NCBI RefSeq assembly: GCF_902499175.1 | Contig: NZ_CABVQC010000014.1 | Location: 1 to 64,000, forward strand | Length of the DNA stretch: 64,000 bases | Direction: 5' to 3' | From: Burkholderia aenigmatica | Lineage (GTDB): Bacteria > Pseudomonadota > Gammaproteobacteria > Burkholderiales > Burkholderiaceae | The notes under the pieces: generated by a model | Told to the model about the DNA's origin: nothing | The model's database searches: none | What the model saw: the letters and a program-made list of their open reading frames with translations, nothing else | Shown: one piece after another, positions 42,701 to 53,700 of the stretch | Numbering within the stretch: the stretch's first letter is position 1 | How the letters are laid out: each line of letters opens with the position of its first letter | Made by a program: the position numbers and the translations under genes

Positions 42701-44750
42701 CCGCGCAATGCAGCGCGAACGACGCATGGTCGACGATCACGCCCTTCGGCTTGCCGGTCGAACCCGACGTGTAGATCGCATAGGCCGCATGGCCCGGCAG
42801 CACGTCAGGCAGCACGACGTGCGCGGCTGCGTCGAGTGCATCGACCTCATCGGCGCGCCACACGCGCAGATCCGGCAGCTCGGGCAGCGACGCGGCGCTC
42901 GCGCCGTCGGTCAGCACGTGCTCGATGTGCGCGTCGCCGACGATCTGCGCGAGCCGTTCGCGCGGATGCGCCGGATCGAGCGGCACGAACGCGGCGCCCG
43001 ACTTCAGCACCGCGATCAGCGCGACGAGCAGGTCGACCGAGCGCTGCAGCGCCACACCGACGCGCATTTCCGGGCGGACGCCGGCCGCCACCAGTTGGCG
43101 TGCCAGGCGGGCCGCACGTGCGTCGACTTCGCCGCGCGTCAGCGCGCGATCGATGTCGGCCACGCCGCGCGCGTCGGGTCGTGCTTGCGCATGCGCAGCG
43201 ATGCGGGCATGCACAGGCACGAACGGTTCAGCGTCGGCCGCGCCTGCGGGTGCGTTCCATGCCAAGAGCTGCGCGCGCTCGTCGGCTGGCAGCCAGTCGA
43301 GATCGCCGACCGGCATGTCGGGGCGCGCAAGCGCATCGGCCAGCAGCGTGACGAAACGCGCGGCCAGCCGGGCGATCGCGTCCGCATCGAACAGGTCGAG
43401 CGCGTAGATGAATGCGGCGTCGAACGTACCTTCAGGCGTCGCTTCGACGGACAGCGTCAGGTCGAATTTCGCGGACGGCGTGCCCGACGGCAGCAACGCG
43501 GCCGACGCCGTGCCGAGCGCAGGCAGCGCGCGGCGCTCGCCATACGCGGCCATCACCTGGAACAGAGGATGGTGGCTTGCGCTGCGCGGCACGCCGAGCG
43601 CGTCGACCACCTGCTCGAACGGCACGTCCTGGTGCATCTGCGCGTCGACCAGCGCACGCTGCGTGCGGGCGACCAGCGACGAGAAATCGCCGTGCGCGGG
43701 CACGTCGACGTCGATCGCCAGCGTGTTGACGAAGAAGCCGATCAGGCCGGCGACTTCCGCACGTTCGCGGTTCGCGGCCGGCACGCCGACGCAGATGCGC
43801 GCGTCGCCGGTCGCGCGCGCCAGCAGCGCATCGAGCGCGGCGAGCAACACCGCGAACGGCGTGGCACCCGATGCGGCCGCGAATGCGCGCAGTTGCGCGC
43901 CGATGCGCGCGTCGAGCGAAAACACATGGCGTGCGCCGCGCGCACTGCGGCGGGCGGGTCGTGCGGTCGCGCCCGGCAGCGTCAGCACGCCGCGTTGCGG
44001 ATTGAGCCGTTCGCGCCAGAACGCGAGCTGGCGGTCGCGTTCGCCGGCGTCGAGCCAGCGGCGCTGCCACAGCGCGTAGTCGGCGTACTGGATCGGCAGC
44101 GGCGCAAGCGGCACCGGCCGGTCGGACGCATACGCGCGATAGAACGCCGCGAGTTCCTCGAGCATCACGCCCGACGACCAGCCGTCCGACACGATGTGAT
44201 GCACGGTCAGCGCGAGCCAGTGATGGGTCGCGTCGAAGCGCACCAAGTGGGCACGGACGAGCGGCGCCGCGCCGAGATCGAACGGCTCGGCTTCATCGGC
44301 CGTCGCGACGGCTTCCGCGCGCGCCGTGCGCTGCGCGTCCGGCAGCGCTTCGAGATCGGCTTCGCGCCACGGGCAGCGCAACGGCGCGTGGATCGTTTGC
44401 GCGACGCCGTCCTGCGCTTCGTCGAAGGTCGTGCGCAGCGCTTCGTGGCGCGCGATCAGCGCGTCGCACGCAAGGCGCAGCGCATGCGCGTCGAGCGGGC
44501 CTGTCAGCGCCAGGCGCTCGGTGATGTGATACGCGTCGGGCGCATCGATCAGCCGCGCATGCAGCCACAGCCGCGTCTGTGCAAACGACGCCGGCACCCG
44601 GTCGCTGCGCGGCGTGCGCGGAGGGATCGGCAGCACGCGAAAATCGATGCCGGCCGCGCCGAGCTTGTCGATGAAGACCGCGCGCTGCGCGTCGGGCAGT
44701 TGCGAGAAACGCGTCGCGAGCGCGAGCCAGTCGGGTTGAACCTTCGTCAT
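39759..44750 (-). CDS. orbJ: Ornibactin NRPS OrbJ, C-A-T-C-T
   Basis: 1663 residues. Domains by motif: condensation with HHIVSDGWS near residue 183; adenylation with YTSGSTGKPKG near 660, NGYGPTETVITP and YRTGDLVRRRADG; carrier with FFDLGGHSL near 1057; a second condensation with HHIVSDGES near 1258; and a final carrier with LFEAGATSF near 1609, whose Ser is in the right place. It should add N5-hydroxy-N5-formylornithine, the fourth residue. There is no thioesterase. The terminal C-T pair lacks an adenylation domain and could take part in release as the putrescine amide. It follows orbI by 9 nt. Confidence 0.94.
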   Translation of the reverse strand: MTKVQPDWLALATRFSQLPDAQRAVFIDKLGAAGIDFRVLPIPPRTPRSDRVPASFAQTRLWLHARLIDAPDAYHITERLALTGPLDAHALRLACDALIARHEALRTTFDEAQDGVAQTIHAPLRCPWREADLEALPDAQRTARAEAVATADEAEPFDLGAAPLVRAHLVRFDATHHWLALTVHHIVSDGWSSGVMLEELAAFYRAYASDRPVPLAPLPIQYADYALWQRRWLDAGERDRQLAFWRERLNPQRGVLTLPGATARPARRSARGARHVFSLDARIGAQLRAFAAASGATPFAVLLAALDALLARATGDARICVGVPAANRERAEVAGLIGFFVNTLAIDVDVPAHGDFSSLVARTQRALVDAQMHQDVPFEQVVDALGVPRSASHHPLFQVMAAYGERRALPALGTASAALLPSGTPSAKFDLTLSVEATPEGTFDAAFIYALDLFDADAIARLAARFVTLLADALARPDMPVGDLDWLPADERAQLLAWNAPAGAADAEPFVPVHARIAAHAQARPDARGVADIDRALTRGEVDARAARLARQLVAAGVRPEMRVGVALQRSVDLLVALIAVLKSGAAFVPLDPAHPRERLAQIVGDAHIEHVLTDGASAASLPELPDLRVWRADEVDALDAAAHVVLPDVLPGHAAYAIYTSGSTGKPKGVIVDHASFALHCAAIAERYGAGEQDVFLLFQSVNFDGAHEGWFSQYMSGAAVSVTADVLWPPAQTCAMMVRDGVTMTYVPPGCAAQLAEWALAHGAPPTLRSLTVGGEATSREAFAMLRRALPNVRVVNGYGPTETVITPTLWMFRPGDDLAKLGDAAYLPIGTLVGARTAHVLDERLHPLPVGVIGELYLGGEGIGVARGYLDRPALTAERFVPDPYGAPGARLYRTGDLVRRRADGVFDFIGRVDHQVKLRGLRIELGEIEAQLAAHDAVREACAIVHGRCALAQLVAYVELTADARAAAQPVEAATLDAHLRRTLPDYMVPAQLIVLDALPRNANSKVDRARLPAPVRLERAYEAPHDGDEAALAAIWCDVLNLERVGRGDHFFDLGGHSLAAVRVATRVAERLGRDVPVRALFEAPVLAQYALQVADAPRAAHAGAAAPGVAVAKPDAHGVWPLSPAQLGLWFLWRAQPDSAAYNIPVALRVRGPLDVDALRAAFSDVAAVHPALRARLVARDGALPGQRIDADVAVELPVIDLSAQTDVLARAAASTDEDALTPFDLAADAPLWRARVLRLGVDDHVLSVTIHHIVSDGESIELWLDAVRARYVARIKGAAVPAEAAIQLAVPLVLPAPCHPSRVTYWRDALADLPARVLPQRADAPAVPQWRAARIAFEFDGPLIRAARDAASAAHATLPMLLHAALNAALFRATGAADQPVGVLASTRELTGDAARDALGLFINSVVVRTQIDPAARRTDLLAQVRDTALAAYAHADVPFADVVAALRAPRAAQANPLFQVMFNYLRPAGAAARDWAGLSLAGFDDVRHRVVFTLELDVVEHPDGRVSAAFSYADELLERDFVDVLVDLYHDEVARFAGASEAALGVPDERAVARAPRRAQAQGRSCAATPSRTPHAAAVLAALWSDTFATAAPEPDADLFEAGATSFDVVRFVDAASRAGHTLTVADVFASPTLAALGARLDALTETGQEARHAG

Positions 44751-44759
44751 CCGTCGTCC

Positions 44760-47700
44760 TTATTGGGTTTCCAGTTCGCCGAGCAGCGCGTCGATCGCGC
44801 TTGCCGCATCGGTCGCGCCGCATGCCGCACAGGCCGCGTCGATCGCCTCCGCGCAGCGCGCCAGCGTGCGCGTGTCGAACAGCGTGCGCAGCGGCAACGC
44901 GAGCCCCCAGTGCAGGTTTGCCTGCGCATGGGCCTGCGTCGCGAGCAGCGAATGGCCGCCGAGCAGGAAGAAGTCGCCGTCGCGGCCGATCGCGTCCACG
45001 TGCAGCACGCGTTGCCAGATCTCGGCGAGCGCGCGTTCCGTGTCGGTCGCGAGCGCGACGTCGGCTGCCGTTTCGCGTACCGGTGCGGGCAGCGCATGGC
45101 GATCGCACTTGCCGTTCGGCGTGACGGGCAATGCATCGAGTTCGATCAGTTGCGACGGCACCATGTAGGCCGGCAATTGCGCGCGCAGCGCGTCGAGCAG
45201 CGCCGCACGGTCGAGCGGGCCCGCGTCGCCGCATGCGACATAGCCGATCAGTTGCTCGTCGCGCACGATCACGACTGCATCGTTCACGCCGGGCGCCGCA
45301 CGCAGCAGCGCCTCGATTTCGCCCGGTTCGATCCGCTGGCCGCGCAGCTTCACCTGCGTGTCGACGCGGCCGAGGTAGTCGAGCGCACCGTCGGCGCGCC
45401 GGCGCGCGAGGTCGCCGGTGCGGTACATGCGCGCCCCCGGCACGAACGGATCGGGCACGAAGCGCTCGGCGGTCAGCGCCGGACGGCCGAGATAGCCGCG
45501 CGCGAGGCCTGCGCCGGCGAGATACAGTTCGCCGGTCGCGCCGGCCGGCACCGGCTGCCATGCGGCATCGAGCACATGAAGTTGCAGGTTCGCGATCGGA
45601 TGGCCGATCGGCACCGCGACCGCATTTGCGTCGTCGGGGCCGCAGGTCCAGTGCGACACGTCGATCGCGGCTTCAGTCGGCCCGTACAGGTTCACGAGCA
45701 TCGCGTTCGGCAGCAGCCGCGCCATCTTTGCGACGAGTTCGGGCGCGAGTGCCTCGCCGCTCGCGACGATCAGGCGCACGCTGTCGCACTGCGCGGCGGC
45801 CGAAAAATCGTCGAGATACGCGGCGAACGCCGCGAGCATCGACGGCACGAAGTGCAGCACCGTCACGCCGTGTGCATGGATCGCCGCGGCCAGACGCGCC
45901 GGATCGCGATGGTCGCCAGGCGCGGCAATCGCGAGCTTCGCGCCGATCGCCAGCGGCCACACGAATTCCCACACGGAGACGTCGAAACCGAACGGCGTCT
46001 TGTGCAGCACGACGTCGTCGCGCGTCAGCCGGTAGGCGTGCTGCATCCACGCGATCCGGTTCGCGAGCGCGCCGTGCGTGTTGCCGGCGCCCTTCGGCTT
46101 GCCGGTCGAGCCGGACGTGTAGATCAGGTACGCGAGTTGGGCGTCGTCGATCGTGGCAGGCGCGCTGGCAGCGTCGCTTTCGCTTTCATCGGCGAGCAGA
46201 TCCGCGACCGTCAGCAGCTGCGTCGTCGCACCGTCGCCGAGCGCAGCTTCGACTGGTTCACGCAGATGCGCCTGAGTAATCGCGACGGCCGGCCGCGCGT
46301 CGCGCAGCAGGTACGCGATGCGCTCGGCCGGATAGTCGGGATCGACCGGCAAGTAGGCCGCGCCGGCCTTCAGTACGCCGACCAGCGCCATCACCATGTC
46401 GAACGAACGCTCGACACACAGCGCGACCGGCGTGTCGGGCTGCACGCCGCGCCGGCGTAGCGCGGCCGCGATCCGCGACGTGCTGACGTCGAGTTCGCGA
46501 TAGGTTGCGCGATGCACGCCGCCGTGAATGTCCGCGTATTCGAGCGCGATCGCGTCGGGCGTCGCCCGCGCCGCATCGGTGAATTGAAGGTGCAGCGGCT
46601 GCTGTTGCGATGCCGGCCACTCGCGCGCGGTGTCTTGCGCCAGCGCCAGCGCATCGCGGGTTGCGTCGTCTGCGATCGACAGCGCGCCGAGCAGCGCGTC
46701 CGGCGTGCGGGCCAGCGCATCGAGCGCACACGCGAATGCACGGTGCCAGGTTTCAACCTGCCGCGCGTCGACGCGCGCGGTGTCGTAGCCGTAGTCGATC
46801 GTCAGCTCGGCGCCGCTCTCGATCACGAGCGTCAACGCAAAATCGGTCGCTTCGATGCTGCGCACGTCGCTCAACGCGAGCGCGCGCGGATCCGCGTCGC
46901 GCGCCGTGTCTTCGACCGGGTAGTTCTCGAACACGACCAGCGTGTCGAACAATGCACCACCCGCACCACGCGCCCAGCGCTGGATGTCGGCAAGCGGCGT
47001 GTGCGCGTGCTCGGCGGCGGCCGCGTTGTCGCGTTGCAGCGTTTGCAGCCAGTCGGCCGCACGCTGCTGCGGCGCCGGTGCGGTGATGACCGGCAGCGTG
47101 TTGATGAAGAGACCGAGCACCGAGTCGACGTCCGCCAGCGCGTCGGGACGCCCCGCGACGGTCGCGCCGAACGCGACGGCCGGCTGGTGCGTCATCCGCT
47201 GCAGCGCAAGTGCCCAAGCGCCCTGCACCAGCGTGTTGACGGTCAGCTTCAGTGCCCGCGCGGTCCGTGCGACACGCGTCATCGTGCAGGCGTCGAGCGT
47301 CGCGCGCCACGTGACCATCTCGGCATCCGCCCGGTCGGCCGTGCGTTCCGCGATCAGCGTCGGTGTGTCGAGCCGTGCGAGGCGTTCCGTCCAGAAGCGT
47401 TCGTCGGCGTCGAGGTCGCGCGTGCCGAGCCATGCGATGAAGTCGCGATAGCGCAGTGCCGGGCGGCTCGCGAACGGCGACACGGCGTCCGGGTCGCGAT
47501 AGTCGCGCAGCACGTCCGCGAGCAGGCGCGCGGTGCTCCAGCCGTCGAGCAGCACATGGTGGCGCGTCCAAACGACACGCCATGCGTCGTCGGTCACGCG
47601 GATCAGCGTGAGCCGCATCAGCGGCGGTTCGCGCCAGTCGAAACCGCGGGCGCGGTCGGCCGCAAGCCATGCGTCGAAGTCGGCGTCTAGCGTGTCGCCG

Positions 47701-50700
47701 CGTGTGCGCCAGTCGAACTGTTCGACCGGCATTGGCGCATGGCGATGCACGCACTGCAGCGGCGCGGCTTCGTCCGGCATCACGCTCGTGCGCAGGATGT
47801 CGTGGCGCGCGATCGACGCTTCGAATGCGGCGGCGAGACGATCGGCGTCGAGCGCGGTCGCTGTCGCGACGAGCTGGTTCACGTAGCTCGCGTGACCGGG
47901 CGCGAACAGCGCGTGGAACAGGATGCCCTGCTGCATCGGCGACAGCGGATACACGTCGTCGATCGTGCGCCAGTCGAGCGGCGCGCGTTCGATCGCGGCC
48001 TGCGTGAGACCGGCGGCCCGGGCGAGCGGGAAATCGCCCGGCGTCGCGCCACCGCCGCGATGCGCCACGCGCGACGCACACGCGTCGACGAGTTCGCGCA
48101 GCGCAGCCGCGAAGCGTTCGGCGAATGCGTCGATCGTCGCGCGCTCGAATTGCGGTGCGCCGTAGACCCAATGCACTTTCAGCGTGCGTGCGCCGTCGCG
48201 ATCCGTGTCGAGGTAGGCGTGGATCGCGAGCGTATTGCCGAGCGGTCCCAACGGATCGCGTTCGACACCGGTGCCGCCGAAGCGCGGCACGAGCATCGCA
48301 TCGCGCGGCGCGTCGAACTGGCCGAGGTAGTTGAACGTGACGCGCGGGCGCGGCACGGCGGCCAGCGTCGCGCGCGTCGCCGCATCGCCGTAGTGTGCGA
48401 GCACGCCGAAGCCGAGCCCCTTGTGTGGCACCGCGCCCAGCGTGTCCTTGACCGCGCAGAGCGTGTCGCGCGCGGTGGCCGCGACCGGCAGCGTCACCGG
48501 GTAATGACTCGTCAGCCAGCCGATCGTGCGGCTGGCATCGGCATCGTCGAACAGCGCCTCGCGGCCATGCCCTTCCAGTTCAACCCGGCACGATGCGGCA
48601 CCGCTCACGCCGGCCAGTGCCAGCGCGAGCGCCGCGCCCAGCAGTTCAATCGTCTGCGTGCGATAGGCGGCATGCGCATCGGTCAACGCCGCGCGGGTCA
48701 ATGCCGCGTCGATCGTCTGCACGACGACGGCGGCATCGGCGTTCGTCGCCGTTGCGTCGGGATGATCGGGCACGACGTCGTCGCCCAGCGCCATGCCGGC
48801 CCAGTACGCGGCTTCGCCCGCAAACGGCGATGCCGGTTCCGTTGCCGCACGCGCGAGTCGCGACGCCCATGCATCCGCGCGCGGGCCCGGCTGCGACAGC
48901 CGGATCGGCGCGCGCTCGCATGCGGCGCGGTACGCGGTGTCCAGGTCGTCGAGCAGGATGCGCCACGACACGCCGTCGACGATCGCATGGTGAATCGCGA
49001 GACAGAGCTGCGTCGAGCCGTCCGGCAAGCGTGCCGCGCATGCGCAGGCAAGCGGCCCGCGGCCGAGGTCGAGACGGCGCTGCAACGCGTCGAAGCGCGC
49101 GCGCGCGTCGGTTTCGTCGCGGGCAGAGACTTCGACGAACGGCAGTGCGTCGTACGGCTTCGCGGCATCGTTGGCTTGCCACGTGCCGTCCGCGCCGCGC
49201 GCAAAGCGCTGGCGGAATGCGTCGTGATGCGTCAGCAATGCGTCGAATGCCCGTGCGAATGCGTCGGCGTCGAAAGGTCCGTGCACGTCGAATGCAACCG
49301 ACTGGTTCCAGTGGCCCGGATGCGGGATACCGAGCGCGAAGAAGCGCTGCTGTGCGGGCGTCAGGACCTGCGCCGCCACGGGCGCGCTGGCAACGGCCGC
49401 GACCGCAGGCTGCGCGGCAGCCACGTCCTCCGTCTTCGCGATGCGTGCGAGTTCGGCCACCGTCGGGCCATCGAACAGTTGCTTCGGCGTGAAGCGCACC
49501 CCGCGCTTGCGTGCACGGGCGATCACCTGCAGCACGAGGATCGAATCGCCACCGAGTTCGAAGAAGTTGTCGTCGCGACCGACTTGCGGCGCCTTCAGCA
49601 CGGCTTGCCAAACTTCCGCGAGTACCGTTTCGACCGGGCCCTGCGGCGCATTGCCGGTCGCGCTCGCGACCGGCGCGGCCGCCTGTTCACGCAACGCGGC
49701 GCGATCGATCTTGCCGTTCGCGGTCACCGGCAGGCGCGCGAGCGCAACGAACTGCGCGGGCACCATGTAGTCGGGCAGCTTCGCGGCAAGCGCTGCGCGC
49801 ACGGCGGCCTCGTCGAAGTTCGCGCCGTCGCGCATCACGACGAACGTCGCGAGCCGCAGCCGGCCGTCGTGTTCGATCGCAAGTGTTTCCGCCTGCGCAA
49901 CCGGGCCGGCCGCACGCACAGCCGCACTCACCTCGCCCGGTTCGACGCGGTAGCCGCGAATCTTCACCTGGTCGTCGATGCGTCCGAGGAACGCAAGACG
50001 GCCATCCGCGCGCAACCGTACGCGGTCGCCCGTACGATACAGCCGCGCACCGGGCGCGAACGGATCGGGTACGAAGCGCTCGGCGGTCTGCGCCGGGCGA
50101 CCCAGATAGCCGCGCGCGACGCCCGGCCCGCCCAGATACAACTCGCCCGTCGCGCCAGCCGGCACGCACGCGCCGAACGCATCGAGCACCAGCGCACGCG
50201 CATTCGGCAGCGGCAGGCCGAGCGGCACACCGCTCGCGGGATCGCGCGCATCGGCGGCAATCGACGCCGTGTCGCATGCGATCGCGCCGACCGTCGCTTC
50301 GGTCGGCCCGTAGTGGTTGATCACGCGGCAGGCGGGCGCAAGCGCGGCCAGTCGCGTGACGAGCGCCCACGTGAGCGTTTCGCCGCCCGTCACGAGCGCG
50401 TGGCGCGGCAGCACGTCGGCCGGCACACGTGCATCGAGCAGCGCCTGCAGGTGGCTCGGCACGATCTTCAGCACGCCGACGCCGCGGCGGCGCATTTCCT
50501 CGGCGAACAGGTCCGGATCGAACGCGCACGCGGCCGGCAGCAGGTGCAGCGTGCGGCCCGCGCACAGCGCGCCGAACAACGTCGTGTGGCCGAGATCGGC
50601 CGCGACGGTCGATACCATCGCGAACGACGCGTCCGGTGCGAACGCGAGTTCGTCGAGCATCCCCTGCACGTAGTCGGCTAGCGCGCCGTGCGACACGACG

Positions 50701-53700
50701 ACGCCCTTCGGCGTACCGGTCGAGCCCGACGTATAGATCAGGTACGCGCCCTGTTCCGGATGCGGTGCGATACGCACGCCGGCTGCGTGCGCGAGCGTCG
50801 CGTCCTGCGCGAGCGTGTCCACGTCGAGCGGCCGTGCATCGATGTCGGCCGGCCAGGCGGCCGACTCCGCGACGAGCGCCCAGCGCGCGCCGCAGTCGGC
50901 GGCTGCCGCGGCGAGTCGCGCGGCCGGCTGTGCCGGGTCAAGCAATACCGCGAGCGCACCGGCCTTCAGCGCACCGAGCAGGCCGACGACGAACCGCGCC
51001 GAGCGTTCGATACAGACGATGACGGCCGCTTCGGCAGCCACGCCGCGCTGGGTCAGCGCGCGTGCGATGCGGTTCGATGCGTCGTCGAGTTCGGCGAACG
51101 TCAGCGATGCCGACGCATCGGCGAGCGCGACGCGATGCGGATACGCGGCCGCCTGTCGCGCGAATGCGGCGACGATGTCCGCATGTTCGACGCGCAGCGC
51201 ACGGCCGTCGCGCGGCTGGCGCGAAGCGGCCGACGCGTCGCACGGCAGTACAGCCGTCGTTTGGTGCGGGTCGCGCGCGGCCGCACCGACGAACGCCGCA
51301 TAGCTGTCGAGCCATGCGCGCGCGGTGTCCGCATCGACGCAGTCGGTCGCATAGGCCGCAACCAGTGCGATGCCGTTCGCATCGTCGGTGAAATCCACTG
51401 CGAAGTCGAAGCGCGCAGCGAGATCGGGGCCCGGTGTTGCAACGGCCGTCGCACCCGGCAGCACGCTGTCGTGCCGCGCGTCGAACTGCTGCGCGAATTT
51501 CACGCGCAGCCATTCGTCGCCGCGCTTGACCGGCGGTTTCACCGCATCGACGACGCGCTCGAACGGCACGTCCTGGTGCGCGACCGCGTCGAGCGCCGCC
51601 GTGCGCGCCGCATCGACGAGCGCGCGGAACGGTAGCGTCGGCGCCACGCGCACGCGCAGCGCGACGGTATTCAGGAACAGCCCGAGCAGCGCACGGGTTT
51701 CGGGGCGCTGACGATGCGCGACCGGCACCGCAACGACGATATCCGTCGTGCCGGTCAGGCGCGACAGCCACGCGTCGAGCGCGGCCAGCAGCACCGTGAA
51801 GGTGGTTGCCTGTGCGTCGCGCGCAAGTTGCCGCACGTCGGCCGCGACCGCGTCGGGCAGCCGCACCGACACGCGCGCCCCCTGCAGCGTGCGTACCGCC
51901 CCCGGCTGACGATCGACCGGCAGCGCGAGCGGGCCCGGCACGTCGCGCAATGCGCCGCGCCAGTAGTCGAGCTGACGTTCGCCCTCTCCGCCGGCCAGCA
52001 TGTCGCGTTGCCAGTCCGCATAGTCGGCGTACTGGATCGGCAGATCGGGCAACGACGGTTCGCGGCCTTCGGCATACGCGCGATAGGCAGCCGACAATTC
52101 GTCGAACGCACAGCGCGAGCTCCAGCCGTCGGTAATCGCGTGATGCGCGGTCAGCAGCAGGCGGTGACAGTCGTCGGCGAGTGCGACCAGCGTCGCGCGC
52201 AGCAGCGGGCCGCGCGCGAGGTCGAACGGTTCGGCCGCATCGCGCTCGGCGAGACGCGCAGCCTGCGCGTCACGTGCGGCGGGCGGCTGGTCGCGCAGGT
52301 CGATGTCGGCGATCGACACCGGCAGATGCGCATGAATCCGCTGCATCACGACGCCGTCGTCGTTGTCGACGAGCGTCGTGCGCCACGCTTCGTGCCGCCC
52401 GATCACGTGATCGAGTGCGCGCTGCAGCGCGTCGCGGTCGAGCACGCCATCGATCGTCCAGTGCGCGGCGATGTGATACGCGGCGCTCGCGTCGCGCGTT
52501 TGCGCGAGCACCCAGAAACGTTGTTGCGCGAGCGACGCGGCGCGGTCGACATACGGTGCGCCCGATACGGCCGCTTCTGCCGGCAAACGGCGAGCGGTAA
52601 TGGCGGCTAGCGGCTCGCCGGTTTCTCGTTCCGAACGGTCGACCGCTTCAGCCAGTTCGAAGAGCACCGGATCGGCGAACAGCGTATCGAGCCGCAGGTT
52701 CACGCGCGATGCGGCACGGATCGCCGCCTGCAACTGCATCGCGGCGAGCGAATCGGCGCCCAGCGCGAAGAAACGGTCATCGCGCGACGGCGTGACATCG
52801 AGGCCGAGCAGCGTCTGCCAGAGGCCGGCGAGTTGCCGTTCGGTCGGCGTGCGCGGTGCGTCGCCGTTGCCTTGCGCGGTGTCGCGCGCGGCAGCAATCT
52901 TCTCGCGCAGTGCGGCCCGGTCGATCTTGCCGTTCAGCGTATACGGCAGCGCATCGCACCGCACGAACCGGTGCGGCTGCCATGCGGCCGGCAGTTGCGC
53001 GGCCACGTGTGCTTTCAGCGCCGCATCGTCGGCTGCCGCGCGCAGTGCGACGCACGCGATCAGCCGCGTCGGCCCGTTGCCGGTTTCGGCGACCACGGCA
53101 GCGTCGGCCACGGCCGGATGCGAACGCAGGCACGCGGCGATTTCAGCGGGCTCCACGCGCACGCCGCGCACCTGGACCTGGTCGTCGAGGCGGCCGAGAT
53201 AGTCGAATGCGCCGTCGTCGCGCAGCCGTGCGAGGTCGCCCGTGCGGTACACGCGCGCACCGGGTTCGCCATCGGCATCGGGAATGAAACGTTCGGCCGT
53301 CAGCGCCGGACGGCCGTGATAGCCGCGCGCGATGCAGACGCCGCCCAGCAGCAGTTCGCCCACGCCGTCGGCCTCGCCGCCGTCGACGCGCGCGACGCGT
53401 GGGCCGATCACGCGGCCGATCGGCAACGACGCATACGCATCGTCGGCGGCCAGCGCGGGCGTCTCGCCCGGCTCGACCGGCCACAGCATCGGCGAGATCA
53501 CGGCCTCGGTCGGCCCGTAGCCGTTGATCAGGCGTACCGACGGGAACGTGCTGCGCACGAATTCGAACGCCTGCTGCGGCAACGCTTCGCCACCGAATGC
53601 GAGCACGCGCAACGCCGGCGGCACGCCATCGCGCGCGGCCACCGCCGCGAATTCGCGCAGGTATGCAGGCGGGAACGCGGCCACGTTGACCGCTTCATTC

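Noticed and set aside
40869-46460. Long open frame on the plus strand opposite orbJ and orbI
   Set aside because: Shadow of the NRPS genes caused by strong third-position G/C bias; no domain motifs.
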